Assembly (NCBI RefSeq): GCF_014171475.1
Contig: NZ_CP048817.1
Coordinates: 4,092,001 to 4,156,000, forward strand
DNA length: 64,000 bases
Reading direction: 5' to 3'
DNA from: Sphingomonas sp. So64.6b
Lineage (GTDB): Bacteria > Pseudomonadota > Alphaproteobacteria > Sphingomonadales > Sphingomonadaceae
Shown: one piece after another, positions 1 to 10,951 of the stretch
How the letters are laid out: the number at the start of each line of letters is the position of its first letter
How positions within the stretch are numbered: the first letter of the stretch is position 1
Notes under the pieces: generated by a model
Told to the model about the DNA's origin: nothing
Seen by the model: the letters and a program-made list of their open reading frames with translations, nothing else
Database searches by the model: none
Program-made: the position numbers and the translations under genes

Positions 1-600
1 GCGCATGTCGAATTCCTGCGTACGCAACTCGGTGGCGCGGCCGTGGCCCAGCCGGCGATCGATATCGGCGTCACGCCGACCAGCGCGTTCAGCAACGCGG
101 CGCGAGCCGCCGGGCTGATCGGCCCCGGCGCCGCCTTCGACGTTTATGCGACCGATGAGAATTTCCTGCTCGGCGCGTTCATCTTCGAGGATGTCGGTGT
201 CACCGCCTATAAGGGCGCGGCGCCGCTGATCAGCAACAAGGCCTATCTCGAGGCCGCCGCCGGATTGCTCGCGGTGGAGGCATATCATGCCTCGCTGGTG
301 CGCACCGTGCTTTATGCAAAGGGTATCGCGACGCCGTCGCTGCGCACTTCGGCGGATGCGATCTCCGCCGCCCGTGACAGCCTGGATGGCACCAGCGATC
401 TCGATCAGGGCATCTCCCCGGAAACCGTTGGCGGGTTGGTGCAATCCAACATCGTGCCGCTCGACGGCAACGGTATCGCGTTCAGCCGGACGACGGGCCA
501 GGTGCTCAACATCGTTTATCTGACCAACACCGCCGCCGCGATGGGGGGCTTTTTCCCCGCCGGCGTCAACGGGACGATCAGGACCAGCGCCGCGAACTGA
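1..600 (+). CDS. Ferritin-like domain protein, 5'-truncated by window edge
   Basis: The reading frame is open from base 1, so the gene begins upstream; the first visible residues ([10 protein letters not shown]) align with the middle of the next two genes rather than with an N-terminus. What remains is the C-terminal two thirds of a Ferritin_2-type four-helix protein. It keeps the helix-3 glutamate (IFEDVG) and the helix-4 E-x-x-H (VEAYHA). Paralogues of this family include plant and bacterial desiccation-related proteins, but the biochemical role is unsettled. It ends 34 bases before the next paralogue with no terminator between, so the two are probably co-transcribed. By similarity to its neighbour it is probably exported, but the signal region is outside the window. 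Confidence 0.85.
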   Translation, partial: AHVEFLRTQLGGAAVAQPAIDIGVTPTSAFSNAARAAGLIGPGAAFDVYATDENFLLGAFIFEDVGVTAYKGAAPLISNKAYLEAAAGLLAVEAYHASLVRTVLYAKGIATPSLRTSADAISAARDSLDGTSDLDQGISPETVGGLVQSNIVPLDGNGIAFSRTTGQVLNIVYLTNTAAAMGGFFPAGVNGTIRTSAAN

Positions 601-634
601 TCCGCGCGCAGCCCGTCCTTAAGGGAGATATCCG

Positions 635-1648
635 ATGCAACATAGTGAAACGCTTCTTCAGGTCATCGAAGCCAGTGACCGCCGCCGTGACGAACGGCGC
701 AAATTCATCCAATATGCCGGCGGCGGCGCGCTCGCGCTGGGCGCCACCTCGCTGCTGTCCGCGTGCGGCGGCGGCAACAATAGTGGCGCGGTGACGCCTG
801 CGCCGTCACCGACGCCGACCCCGTCACCGACCTCGACCGCCCCGATTGGCGATGCCGACATTCTCAACTTCGCGCTCAACCTCGAATATCTCGAGGCGCA
901 ATTCTATTCCTACGCCGCATTCGGCACTGGCCTTCCGGCGACGATGCTGGGCGGCACCGGGCGGCAGGGTGCGGCGACCGGTGGGCAGAAAGTGACCTTT
1001 ACCGATCCCGTGGTCGAACAATATGCCCGTGAAATCGCCCGCGATGAGATCGCCCATGTCGCTTTTCTGCGGAGTGCGCTCGGCACCGCAGCGGTCGCGC
1101 AACCCGGTATCGACATTTCGGGCGCGGCGGACGGTCCCTTCACCGCCGCGGCACGCGCGGCTGGTGTGGTCGGGGCTACCGGCGTGTTCAACCCTTATGC
1201 CAGCGACGAGAATTTCCTACTCGGCGCGTTCATCTTCGAAGATGTCGGGGTGACCGCGTACAAGGGCGCGTCGCCGCTCTTGACCAGCAAGGTCTATCTC
1301 GAGGCCGCCGCCGGTATCCTCGCGGCGGAGGCCTATCATGCCGGCCTGGTCCGCACCGTGCTTTATGCCAAGGGTATGAACACCGCGATGCTGCGCACCG
1401 CGGCGGGGCAGATCTCCAATGCGCGCGATAGCCTCGATGGCCCGAGCGACGACGACCAGGGCATCGTCAACGCGGGCGACGCGACGCAGTCGAACATCGT
1501 GCCGACCGATAGCGACGGTCTTGCCTTTAGCCGGACACCGGGGGCGGTACTCAACATCGTCTATTTGACCAAGGCGGCGACGGTCGGCGGCGGTTTCTTC
1601 CCGGGCGGCGTCAACGGCCGGATCGCCACGAGCACCGCGCAACCCTGA
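635..1648 (+). CDS. Exported ferritin-like lipoprotein, complete diiron ligand set
   Basis: 337 residues. The N-terminus has a twin-arginine-like stretch ([11 protein letters not shown], residues 20-30) and a lipobox LSAC with Cys44, so export and lipid anchoring are likely. A Pro/Thr/Ser-rich linker (about 52-70) leads into a Ferritin_2-type domain. The expected four-helix diiron pattern is all present: Glu84/Glu87 on helix 1 (LEYLEAQF), E138-x-x-H141 on helix 2 (DEIAH), Glu202 on helix 3 (FED) and E232-x-x-H235 on helix 4 (EAYH). A ribosome site AGGGAG lies before the ATG. It is the best candidate in the array for a functional metal centre. Substrate and partner are unknown; an oxidative or desiccation stress role is only inference from the family. 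Confidence 0.85.
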   Translation: MQHSETLLQVIEASDRRRDERRKFIQYAGGGALALGATSLLSACGGGNNSGAVTPAPSPTPTPSPTSTAPIGDADILNFALNLEYLEAQFYSYAAFGTGLPATMLGGTGRQGAATGGQKVTFTDPVVEQYAREIARDEIAHVAFLRSALGTAAVAQPGIDISGAADGPFTAAARAAGVVGATGVFNPYASDENFLLGAFIFEDVGVTAYKGASPLLTSKVYLEAAAGILAAEAYHAGLVRTVLYAKGMNTAMLRTAAGQISNARDSLDGPSDDDQGIVNAGDATQSNIVPTDSDGLAFSRTPGAVLNIVYLTKAATVGGGFFPGGVNGRIATSTAQP

Positions 1649-1676
1649 TCCGCCCCGATCATCACACACTCTCCCT

Positions 1677-1708
1677 GGCCGCGCGTGCGAACGCGCGGCC
1701 CTTTTTTT
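1677..1708 (+). terminator. Rho-independent terminator after the first ferritin-like pair
   Basis: A perfect 9-bp stem GGCCGCGCG / CGCGCGGCC with a 6-base loop is followed by seven T residues. It sits 28 bases after the stop of the second ferritin-like gene. The same stem recurs after the fourth gene. Confidence 0.9.
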
Positions 1709-1933
1709 GGCGCGAGGTAAAAGCCGGGATGCGGGATCGCCCTGGCCAAAACGTCATATAATCAATTGATCGGCATCGTATCTGGTTGCGCTGGTTGAAT
1801 GGATCAGCCAGTGTCGCGCCATGTTTGGGGGCGACACCGGACCATCGTAACGGATGTAATCGCAGCTATTGCCCAAAGACCCGCCAGCCATCACAGCGCG
1901 CCTGTAAAAGTATCAAAGGGAAGGTTCGTGCCC

Positions 1934-2923
1934 ATGACCGACACAAATGAGCAATTGATCGAGGCACTCGATGCCCACACCGAACGGCGCAATGACCGGC
2001 GTGAATTCTTCAAGGCGGCGCTCGGCGCGGCGGCGGTCGCGGGCGCCGGTGCCTCGGCGATCACGCTTGGCGGCATCGCCACGGCACAAGGCCTCACCGA
2101 TACGGATTGGTTCAACTTCGCGCTCAACCTGGAATATCTCGAGGCGCAATTCTACAGCTATGCGGCGTTCGGCACGGGGCTGGCGAACGCCGACCTGGCT
2201 CCCGGCTCGGCCTCTACTACCACGCAGGGCGCGGTCACCGGCGGCGCTCAGGTGTCCTTCGCCGATCCGCTCGTCGCGCAATATGCCAAGGAAATCGCCC
2301 AGGACAAGATCGCCCATGTCCGGTTCCTGCGCACCACGCTCAGCGGGGCTCAGGTCGCGCAGCCGGCGATCGACATCGGCGTTACTCCGACCAGCGCGTT
2401 CAGCAAATTGGCGCAGGCCGCCAGCGTGGTCGGTGCAGGGACTGGCTTCAATGTCTATGCCAATGACGAGAATTTCCTGCTCGGCGCCTTCATGCTCGCG
2501 GATGTCGGTGTCACCGCGTACAAGGGTCTGACACCGCTGCTCACCAACGCGAACGACCTCGCTGCCGTCGCCGGTATCCTCGCGACCAAGGCGTATCACG
2601 CATCCACCATCCGTACCGTGCTTTATGCCAAGGGCGCGACCACGGCGTCGCTGCGCACCAATGCCGATGCGATCTCCAATGCGCGCGATGTGCTCGACGG
2701 TGCCGGCGCCACCAGGGAGTTCGACCAGGGCATCTCGCCGACCGGCACCGGTACGACTCTTCAGTCGAACATTACGCCGCTCGACGGCAACGGTCTCGCC
2801 TTCAGCCGGACGACGGGCCAGGTACTCAATATCGTCTATCTGACATCGGCTTCGGTCACGGCCGGCGGTTTTTACCCCGCCGGCCTTAACGGCACGATCC
2901 GGACGAGCACGGCGAGCACCTAA
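1934..2923 (+). CDS. Exported ferritin-like paralogue lacking most diiron ligands
   Basis: 329 residues from the ATG at 1934, chosen because AAAGGGAAGG lies just upstream and because translation from here gives the same MTDT start as the next paralogue; an in-frame ATG at 1799 would add 45 unrelated residues. A twin-arginine-like motif (DRREFFK, 21-27) precedes a hydrophobic segment, but there is no lipobox cysteine, so unlike its neighbours it is probably released. The fold is the same, with LEYLEAQF conserved, but the helix-2 ExxH is KxxH (K125, H128), the helix-3 Glu is Ala189 and the helix-4 ExxH is KxxH (K219, H222). It is therefore unlikely to bind a classical diiron site. Function unknown. 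Confidence 0.85.
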   Translation: MTDTNEQLIEALDAHTERRNDRREFFKAALGAAAVAGAGASAITLGGIATAQGLTDTDWFNFALNLEYLEAQFYSYAAFGTGLANADLAPGSASTTTQGAVTGGAQVSFADPLVAQYAKEIAQDKIAHVRFLRTTLSGAQVAQPAIDIGVTPTSAFSKLAQAASVVGAGTGFNVYANDENFLLGAFMLADVGVTAYKGLTPLLTNANDLAAVAGILATKAYHASTIRTVLYAKGATTASLRTNADAISNARDVLDGAGATREFDQGISPTGTGTTLQSNITPLDGNGLAFSRTTGQVLNIVYLTSASVTAGGFYPAGLNGTIRTSTAST

Positions 2924-2936
2924 CTTTGCCGTCGAT

Positions 2937-2960
2937 CCGAGCGTCCGAGCGTCCGAGCGA
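2937..2960. repeat. Short tandem repeat GCGTCCGA
   Basis: Between the third and fourth ferritin-like genes the 8-base unit GCGTCCGA occurs twice in tandem, flanked by partial copies (ATCCGA before, GCGA after). It lies upstream of the ribosome site of the fourth gene and probably reflects slippage. Confidence 0.6.
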
Positions 2961-2988
2961 TTATACAGAATTCAGGGGAGTTGACCCG

Positions 2989-4038
2989 ATGACCGATACC
3001 GAAAAGCTGATCAATATTCTCGAAGCCGGCGAAACGCACGGCGCCGAGCGTCGCGTGTTCCTCCGGCGCGCCAGCGGCGTTGCCCTGGCGGCGGGTGCCA
3101 GCTCGCTGCTCGCCGCCTGCGGCGGCGGCGATGATAGCACGCCGACCCCGACGCCAACCGCGACCGGCACGCCGACTCCAACCCCGACCTCGACCTCGAC
3201 CAGCACACCGGCGGCAACCGACGCCGATGTGCTGAACTTCGCGCTCAATCTCGAATATCTCCTGGCGCAATTCTATCAATTCGCCGCCAATGGCGCTGGC
3301 CTTGCCGCCACGCTGATCACTGGTAGCGGCACTGCCGGTGCCGCGACCGGTGGACGCCAGGTGACTTTCACCGATCCGCTGGTGCAGCAATATGCCAAGG
3401 AGATCGCGGCCGACAAACTGGCGCATGTGACATTCCTGCGCTCCGTGCTCGGCACGGCGGTGGCCGCGCAGCCGGCGATCGACATCGGCGTCACCGCAAC
3501 CAGCGCGTTCAGCAAACTGGCGCAAAACGCCGGTGTGGTCGGCGCGGGTGCCGCCTTCGACGTCTACGCCAATGACGCGAATTTCCTGCTTGGCGCGTTC
3601 ATGTTGGCGGATGTCGGCGTCACCGCGTACCGGGGCGGTGCCGGCCTGATCGGCAGCAAGACCTATATCGAGGCAGCGGCGGGCATACTCGCGGCGCATG
3701 CCTATCATGCCGGCCTGATCCGCACCGTCTTGTATCAAAAGGGCGTCGCCACGCCGAGCCTGCGCACCGATGCGGGCAAGATCTCCGACGCGCGCGACGC
3801 GCTGGACGGCACCGGCACCGGCGCTGACAAGGACCAGGGCATCACCGGCGATGCGACCACCGCGAACATCACCCCCGCCGACGCTGACGGCCTCGCCTTC
3901 TCGCGTACCCTCGGACAAGTGCTCAACATTGCCTATCTCAACCCGGCGTCGGTGGTCGGCGGCGGTTTCTTCACCGCCGGCCTCAACGGCACAATCAAGA
4001 CCAGCAGCTTGAACGGCGTGGGTCCGACCGGATTCTGA
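2989..4038 (+). CDS. Ferritin-like lipoprotein paralogue with degenerate diiron site
   Basis: 349 residues from the ATG at 2989, preceded by AGGGGAG; this start gives the MTDTE N-terminus shared with the preceding paralogue. It has a twin-arginine-like motif (ERRVFLRR, 20-27), lipobox LAAC with Cys45, and a long Thr/Pro repeat linker (51-76). The ferritin-like domain is the most altered of the array: helix 1 reads EYLLAQF (Leu92 in place of Glu), helix 2 is K143-x-x-H146, helix 3 is Ala207 and helix 4 is H237-x-x-H240. Only Glu89 of helix 1 and the two second histidines survive. The overall helices and the C-terminal block (LRTDAGKISDARDALDG) are well kept, so it is not a pseudogene. Function unknown. 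Confidence 0.85.
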   Translation: MTDTEKLINILEAGETHGAERRVFLRRASGVALAAGASSLLAACGGGDDSTPTPTPTATGTPTPTPTSTSTSTPAATDADVLNFALNLEYLLAQFYQFAANGAGLAATLITGSGTAGAATGGRQVTFTDPLVQQYAKEIAADKLAHVTFLRSVLGTAVAAQPAIDIGVTATSAFSKLAQNAGVVGAGAAFDVYANDANFLLGAFMLADVGVTAYRGGAGLIGSKTYIEAAAGILAAHAYHAGLIRTVLYQKGVATPSLRTDAGKISDARDALDGTGTGADKDQGITGDATTANITPADADGLAFSRTLGQVLNIAYLNPASVVGGGFFTAGLNGTIKTSSLNGVGPTGF

Positions 4039-4061
4039 CGACACGCTGATCGTTTCTCCCT

Positions 4062-4093
4062 GGCCGCGCGGTAGCCCGCGCGGCCTTTTCTTT
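4062..4093 (+). terminator. Rho-independent terminator closing the ferritin-like array
   Basis: Stem GGCCGCGCG / CGCGCGGCC with a 6-base loop (GTAGCC), then TTTTCTTT. Stem arms and the preceding TCTCCCT match the terminator at 1677, while the loop differs. Confidence 0.85.
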
Positions 4094-4199
4094 GCCCGCC
4101 TTCTTTGTGCGTCGTTCGGCTCGGGTTCTTCGCTGACCGTAAATGGCAATCCGACACGGCCGTGCTTCCCTTACTGCGACGATGTGCTAGACCATGGCC

Positions 4200-6256
<2,057 letters not shown>

Positions 6257-6356
6257 CGATGGGGAGTGGTTAGGCGAGTTTTACTAACGCCGGAATATGT
6301 CGCGGCGCCCAGCGACCGCGCCTCCCCCATCATACTCTCATCTGCTACGCTTCCCT

Positions 6357-6866
6357 ATGCGCGCCCGTAACCCGCTCTACATCATGGCCAAGCCGTCGCA
6401 CGAAGCGCAGGCGCAGATCATCGCGCTCGCCCGCAACGATCCCGGCCGCGGTGCGGACCTGCTCCACGTCACCCTGGTATCGCTGTTCGACCTTCATTAC
6501 GCGCCGCCCGAATGGCTCCCCGCGGTGATCGCCGCGCTCGACAGCATCGACGCCCCGGCCTTCCCGCTTGCCTTCGACCGGATCGAGAACCGCAAGGCCG
6601 TCACGCTGCGCACCCGCGCGCCGCTGGCCGAGGCCCGCGCATTCCAGGCGGCGTTGGTCCGTCATCTCCTCGAACGCAAGGCGCCGATGATGCTCGGCAC
6701 CACGCCCGAACCGCACGTGACGATCAACTATCGCGGCGACCGGCTCGGCAGCCAGAAGATCGCGTCGATTGGCTGGACGGTTGAGGAAATCCTGCTGGTT
6801 GAGAGCATTGTCGGCCAGACCACGCATGTCGAACACGGCCGCTGGCGACTTCGTGGTGCCGACTGA
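6357..6866 (+). CDS. 2H phosphoesterase (2'-5' RNA ligase / LigT-like) family protein
   Basis: 169 residues from the ATG at 6357; an earlier in-frame ATG at 6297 is possible but gives a low-complexity extension. Two H-x-T motifs, HVT at 37-39 (LLHVTLVS) and HVT at 120-122 (EPHVTINYRG), are spaced as in the 2H phosphoesterase superfamily, whose members act on cyclic phosphates and 2'-5' linkages of RNA or nucleotides. The specific substrate cannot be told. It follows thiC in the same direction at about 100 bases and probably has its own promoter or rides on thiC readthrough. Confidence 0.8.
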   Translation: MRARNPLYIMAKPSHEAQAQIIALARNDPGRGADLLHVTLVSLFDLHYAPPEWLPAVIAALDSIDAPAFPLAFDRIENRKAVTLRTRAPLAEARAFQAALVRHLLERKAPMMLGTTPEPHVTINYRGDRLGSQKIASIGWTVEEILLVESIVGQTTHVEHGRWRLRGAD

Positions 6867-7307
6867 TGCCCACGCCCGTGTCACCCCTGTCTTCCGGAAT
6901 AGGTCTCGCCGCAGTATTTGCATGCCGCGATCGAGATCGGATTACGATGACGCTCCTCTTAATTCCCCTGGGCATTTGCACTTTGACTACATCTCTTTGA
7001 GTGAGGCACGGGCAGAGCCAGGCTGGTCTTAATAATCAGTAAAATCAATAGGATGGCTCGCGCGTCTCGTGCCGAAGATATACAACGTAGGGTGTCCCAT
7101 ATCTCCTCCCTTCCCCAATCGCGCGGCTCGATTCAGGCGCTGCTAAATTGCCGCTATCGCAGCACGCATGGAAACGCGGCCCTCAAGTTTCAAACTTCCC
7201 TCTGTCTGTCAGCTCACGGCAACGGAACACTTGATTCCCGGTGGCAGCCCGAAGTCGCGATGACTGCGCATCGATTGCCCCGCGTCCGGCAAAATCTGCG
7301 GACGGCA
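6867..7307. other. Gene-free stretch, 441 bases
   Basis: No convincing coding region on either strand. It contains a short AT-rich patch (about 7028-7050, TTAATAATCAGTAAAATCAA) in an otherwise GC-rich sequence. It separates the 2H phosphoesterase from the converging membrane protein gene. I see no hairpin-plus-T-run terminator or tRNA. Confidence 0.5.
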
Positions 7308-7988
7308 CTATTGCTGCGGCGTATCCCTCAGCGCGGCCAGCCTGGCGCGATAGTCGGCCAACAGCCTAGGATCGTCATCATCACCATGCTGCGTGATGAA
7401 GGCGGTCAATGCGCGTCGATATTCATCGCGAAACTCCGCATTGTCCGGCGCGGCCGCCAGCTTCGCCGCCGCGGTTTCGACCGGCGCGCGATCCTCCTCG
7501 ATCTGGTGTTTCCGGCCATAGGACGATCGGTCGACCATGATCGCGATATTGCGCGGAAAGCCGGGCACATATTTGACCGTAAACCGCTCGCCCTCGGGCG
7601 GGATCAATATCTGGTTGCGCCATGGATAGATCGATGCCGACATGGTGTCGAAGCTGGTCTCGACATCGCGCCCGTCCGCGGTTCGCACCACGGCCTCGTA
7701 ATACCAGATCGGATTGTCGTTCAGCGTCGAACTGGTTTCCTCGGAGTGGACGATCACCGCGCTGCCGACCGTCCCGGCGGCATTGAGGAAGATCGCGTTC
7801 ACCGCCGACCCGAAAAAGGGGCTCAGCGCGCCCAACACGAAGCCGGGTATACCGAGGAACAGCCACCCGCTCCAGCCGGTCAGTCTGGTCAGCAGCGCGC
7901 CGATCATGAACGCGGTCAGCGGATAGAGCGGCAGGGCGAGAAAAGGATGCTGGCTGAGGAAATAAAGGACCGCCGAAACTGCACCCAT
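7308..7988 (-). CDS. Uncharacterised membrane protein
   Basis: 226 residues. The N-terminus is hydrophobic with probably two to three membrane segments (about 7-40 and 45-75), followed by a soluble domain of about 150 residues. The soluble part (YYEAVVRTADGRDVETSF, then a proline/tyrosine-rich segment and VKYVPGFPRNIAIM) resembles in layout the DUF3592-type proteins, where a beta-rich module handles a user-supplied string of conserved YxP residues, but I am not certain of that family. The coding strand is supported by the membrane segments and third-position GC; a longer plus-strand frame over the same bases is low-complexity and rejected. Confidence 0.6.
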   Translation of the reverse strand: MGAVSAVLYFLSQHPFLALPLYPLTAFMIGALLTRLTGWSGWLFLGIPGFVLGALSPFFGSAVNAIFLNAAGTVGSAVIVHSEETSSTLNDNPIWYYEAVVRTADGRDVETSFDTMSASIYPWRNQILIPPEGERFTVKYVPGFPRNIAIMVDRSSYGRKHQIEEDRAPVETAAAKLAAAPDNAEFRDEYRRALTAFITQHGDDDDPRLLADYRARLAALRDTPQQ

Positions 7989-8171
7989 CCCACGTCCTCC
8001 TACACCGTCGCGACACTGCCAGCCCTATGGTCACGGCGTCTGCGGGGGTCAATTCGGATCGCGGCCCGGACGGGAATTCGGTCTTGCCGGTGGCTCGCTT
8101 CGCCCGCGCCATCGGTCAAAAAATCGCTATCGGGCCTGATAAAGAAGAAATGGTCGTGCTAGAAATCGGCC

Positions 8172-8573
8172 ATGCCCCATCTCGCCCATATTGCCCTGGT
8201 CGTCCGCGACTATGACGAAGCGCTCGCTTTCTATGTCGGCAAGCTCGGTTTCACCCTGGTCGAGGACACCTATCAACCTGCGCAGGACAAGCGCTGGGTC
8301 ACTATCCGCCCGCCCGGCGCGGCCGAGGATGCGACCACCATCCTGCTCGCCCGCGCATCGCAGCCGGTGCAGGAGGCCTTTATCGGCGATCAGGCCGGCG
8401 GCCGCGTCTTCCTGTTCCTTGCCACCGACGATTTCACGCGCGATCATGCCGCCTTCACCGCTGCCGGGGTGGAATGGGTGCGCGACCCCGCGACCTATGA
8501 CTATGGGACCGTCGCGGTGTTCAGGGACCTCTACGGTAATTTGTGGGATCTCGTGCAGTTCGCCGATCGGTGA
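8172..8573 (+). CDS. VOC family (glyoxalase/bleomycin-resistance fold) protein
   Basis: 133 residues, one vicinal-oxygen-chelate domain formed from two beta-alpha-beta3 units. The first unit opens HIALVVRDYDEALAFYVGKL with the usual His metal position, and the second ends VAVFRDLYGNLWDLVQF, matching the family's D-x-x-GN-hydrophobic ending. Members range from glyoxalase I to dioxygenases and resistance proteins, so substrate is unassigned. No adjacent gene in the same operon; the next gene starts 165 bases later. Confidence 0.85.
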   Translation: MPHLAHIALVVRDYDEALAFYVGKLGFTLVEDTYQPAQDKRWVTIRPPGAAEDATTILLARASQPVQEAFIGDQAGGRVFLFLATDDFTRDHAAFTAAGVEWVRDPATYDYGTVAVFRDLYGNLWDLVQFADR

Positions 8574-8738
8574 TTCAGCAACAGCGCCGATCATGGCGAT
8601 GTGGGTGGAAAAGTACCGCTCAGACCGCCCGCCGCGCTGCCGTCTGACTCAGCGCGCGACCCGTATCATCGAATTGGTGCCAACCCGGATTGACGTCGGG
8701 CGGTCACCACGGTTTCATCTGACCAGGGGGTTCCCGAT

Positions 8739-9881
8739 TTGCAACGTGCCATTCGAATCTGGTTGACCGTCGCGGCGGCGTTGGCGCTGTCGGGTTGTTA
8801 TGGCCACGTCTTCCCGACCGCCGGGCGCTTTATCTATGCGGACGACCGGACGGCTGCCGCTCCGGCCGACGCGGCAGTCTTTGTCGATCCCAATGGCAGC
8901 TTTTATCCGACCGGCTGGTGCGGCTATTTCGGGTCGCGCGCGCAACCATGCGACATCTGGCGCGGGCCGCGCCGGTGGAAGGCCGCCAGCCTGTTGGGCG
9001 AAACCTATCTTCAGCCAAACCCCGGCTTCCGCGCGCTGATCGAATCCGACGAGAAGCGGCAATTGGAGCAGGTCCGCGCCCTGGCCAGCGGCAAAAAGCG
9101 CCTCTTCGTTCTGATCCATGGCTATAACAACACCGTTGCCGAGACCGACCCGCCGTTCAACGAGATCAAGGCCATGCTCGATCTGCGGCCCGATGACGGC
9201 GTGCTGCGCTTCTACTGGGATGGCCTGACCGCCAAGGGCATCTTCGGGGCGAAGATCTGGTTCAACGCGGTCGGCAACAGCCAGCTTGCCGGTTCGCGCG
9301 GTCTGCGCCGGGTGCTGGATCAGTTTCACGGCCAGGAAATCTATCTCATCGCGCACAGCCGGGGCGCCTCGGTCATCCTCTCGGCGCTGGGCGATCCGGT
9401 TTATTCCAGGGAATTTCGGGATGCGACCGACAAGGCGACCGCGGCATGGGGGGACGATTACAGGCATCTGCTGACGCCGAAACCGCCGGTCTCCGGCCGG
9501 AACAACCGCCTCCATATCCTGCTGATGGCCGCCGCGGTCGGACGGATCGATTTCTGCGACGTGAGCGAACAGGAGCGGCTCGATCGCAATCAGGGGTGCC
9601 GCAAGCTTCGCCCGCTCCCCGATGTCAAAAGCTTCCGCTACACGATCAATACCGGCGATCCGGTGTTGCGGAAGTTTCTTGGCCTGGGTTCGCGGCTCAA
9701 CCCTACGACCTTCGGCCTCAATCCGGAGGTCGGGCGGGCAATCGACGAAGAAGCCTATGGCGGCATGATGCGGCAATATTACACCGATCCGCCACGCATG
9801 AAGCACAGCTTTATCGGATATGTCACCGACCAGACATTTGCCCGCATGCTGGCGGACGAGGGGGTATTGAAGCCTGATTGA
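8739..9881 (+). CDS. Alpha/beta-hydrolase-fold lipoprotein
   Basis: 380 residues from a TTG at 8739, supported by AGGGGG nine bases upstream and by a lipoprotein signal starting exactly there (hydrophobic run, lipobox LSGC, Cys20). The body has an alpha/beta hydrolase signature: LFVLIHGYNN as the oxyanion-loop strand and IAHSRGAS as the nucleophile elbow (Ser in A-H-S-R-G, in place of the usual G-x-S-x-G). Such proteins are often annotated as DUF900-like or esterase-like. It would act in the periplasm or outer membrane. Substrate unknown. Confidence 0.75.
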   Translation: MQRAIRIWLTVAAALALSGCYGHVFPTAGRFIYADDRTAAAPADAAVFVDPNGSFYPTGWCGYFGSRAQPCDIWRGPRRWKAASLLGETYLQPNPGFRALIESDEKRQLEQVRALASGKKRLFVLIHGYNNTVAETDPPFNEIKAMLDLRPDDGVLRFYWDGLTAKGIFGAKIWFNAVGNSQLAGSRGLRRVLDQFHGQEIYLIAHSRGASVILSALGDPVYSREFRDATDKATAAWGDDYRHLLTPKPPVSGRNNRLHILLMAAAVGRIDFCDVSEQERLDRNQGCRKLRPLPDVKSFRYTINTGDPVLRKFLGLGSRLNPTTFGLNPEVGRAIDEEAYGGMMRQYYTDPPRMKHSFIGYVTDQTFARMLADEGVLKPD

Positions 9882-9998
9882 CCCGTGTCGGCCGCGCCTT
9901 CCTGACAGCTCCTCATTGCGTGAACGGTCATCGCCGTTCCAGGAACCACGGCCCGGCCATCGCGTTGGTTGGACCTTGTCCATGGCGCGAGCGGATTC

Positions 9999-10862
9999 AT
10001 GCACATCATCCTTGGCGGAACGGGTCATGTCGGGTCGGCGGCGGCGAAGGCGCTGCTCGCCAGGGGCGAGCCGGTCACCATTGTCGCTCGTGAGGAAGCG
10101 AAGGCGGAAGATCTGAAGCGGGCAGGGGCGAAAGTCGCAGTCGCCGATGTACTCGACACCGACGCGCTGCACCGCGTCCTCGCCACCGGCACGCGCGCTT
10201 TCCTGCTCAATCCGCCGGCCGACCCCAAGACCGATACCGATGCGCAGGAGAAGCGCACCATTGCCGCGATCCTCACCGCGCTTGACGGCGCGGGGCTGGA
10301 CAAGATCGTCGCCCATTCGACTTATGGCGCGCAGGCTGGCGATCGGCTCGGCGATCTCAACACACTCTATGCGCTTGAGCAGGGCGTGAAGGCGCAAGCC
10401 ATCCCCGCCGCGATTATCCGTGCCGCCTATTATTTCAGCAACTGGGACGCAGCTCTGGAAACGGCGCGCGCGGACGGCGTCGTCCACACCATGTACCCGG
10501 TCGATTTCGAACTGCCGATGGTCGCGCCACAGGATCTGGGCGAGCAGGCCGCGCGCCTGCTGACCGACGATCGCACCGGCACCTATTATGTCGAAGGGCC
10601 GGCGCGTTATTCCTCCGCCGATGTCGCCGCGGCCTTTGCCGCCGCACTGGGCACGCCGGTCAAGGCGATCGCCACGCCGCGCGATCAATGGGTCGAGGGA
10701 TATAAGGCGCTCGGCTTTTCCGACCGCGCGGCCGAATCCTATGCACGAATGACCGGCATCACACTCGACGGCGATTACGAACAGCCTGATTTGCCGATCC
10801 GCGGCAAGGTGACGTTGCACGACTATATCCGGCGGCTGGTCGATGAGTCGCCCGGTGGCTGA
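9999..10862 (+). CDS. NmrA-like NAD(P)-binding protein
   Basis: 287 residues starting MHIILGGTGHVG at 9999, where the Rossmann glycine motif GGTGHVG begins within the first residues; a longer start at 9969 adds ten residues before the first strand. The layout is that of an atypical short-chain dehydrogenase of the NmrA/HSCARG group, which bind NADP and act either as quinone or flavin reductases or as redox sensors. There is no YxxxK catalytic pair in the expected place (AHSTYGAQAGD is the nearest), consistent with the NmrA group. Stand-alone gene. Confidence 0.8.
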   Translation: MHIILGGTGHVGSAAAKALLARGEPVTIVAREEAKAEDLKRAGAKVAVADVLDTDALHRVLATGTRAFLLNPPADPKTDTDAQEKRTIAAILTALDGAGLDKIVAHSTYGAQAGDRLGDLNTLYALEQGVKAQAIPAAIIRAAYYFSNWDAALETARADGVVHTMYPVDFELPMVAPQDLGEQAARLLTDDRTGTYYVEGPARYSSADVAAAFAAALGTPVKAIATPRDQWVEGYKALGFSDRAAESYARMTGITLDGDYEQPDLPIRGKVTLHDYIRRLVDESPGG

Positions 10863-10906
10863 TCGAACAATTCGCCCTTGTTTTGTGTTCCCTTTTCGTT
10901 CTAATT

Positions 10907-10939
10907 GATGACTCACCGAACCTGCGGTGATTCGTCATC
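10907..10939. repeat. Interrupted inverted repeat upstream of small HTH gene pair
   Basis: GATGAC-TCACCG (10907-10918) pairs with CGGTGA-TTC-GTCATC (10925-10939): twelve base pairs with a three-base bulge and a six-base loop. It ends 12 bases before the ATG of the first gene of a small two-gene unit whose second gene encodes a helix-turn-helix protein. It could be an operator for that protein or an RNA hairpin that affects translation. Confidence 0.6.
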
Positions 10940-10951
10940 GATGGAGTTGGA

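Noticed and set aside
2920-4149. 409-codon minus-strand open frame opposite the fourth ferritin-like gene
   Set aside because: Antisense shadow of a clear paralogue; no ribosome site.
7200-7240. GGAAC motif as an EcfG promoter
   Set aside because: No GTT at 16-17 bases, and it does not face a gene.
7053-8162. Long plus-strand open frame over the uncharacterised membrane protein
   Set aside because: Low-complexity, Arg/Pro-rich text with no start signal; the minus-strand frame has membrane segments and normal composition.
9922-9939. GAACGG / CCGTTC short hairpin between hydrolase and NmrA genes
   Set aside because: Only six pairs and no T-run; could occur by chance.
8715-10916. 733-codon minus-strand open frame
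   Set aside because: It is antisense to the hydrolase and NmrA genes and arises from GC-rich third positions; no family character.
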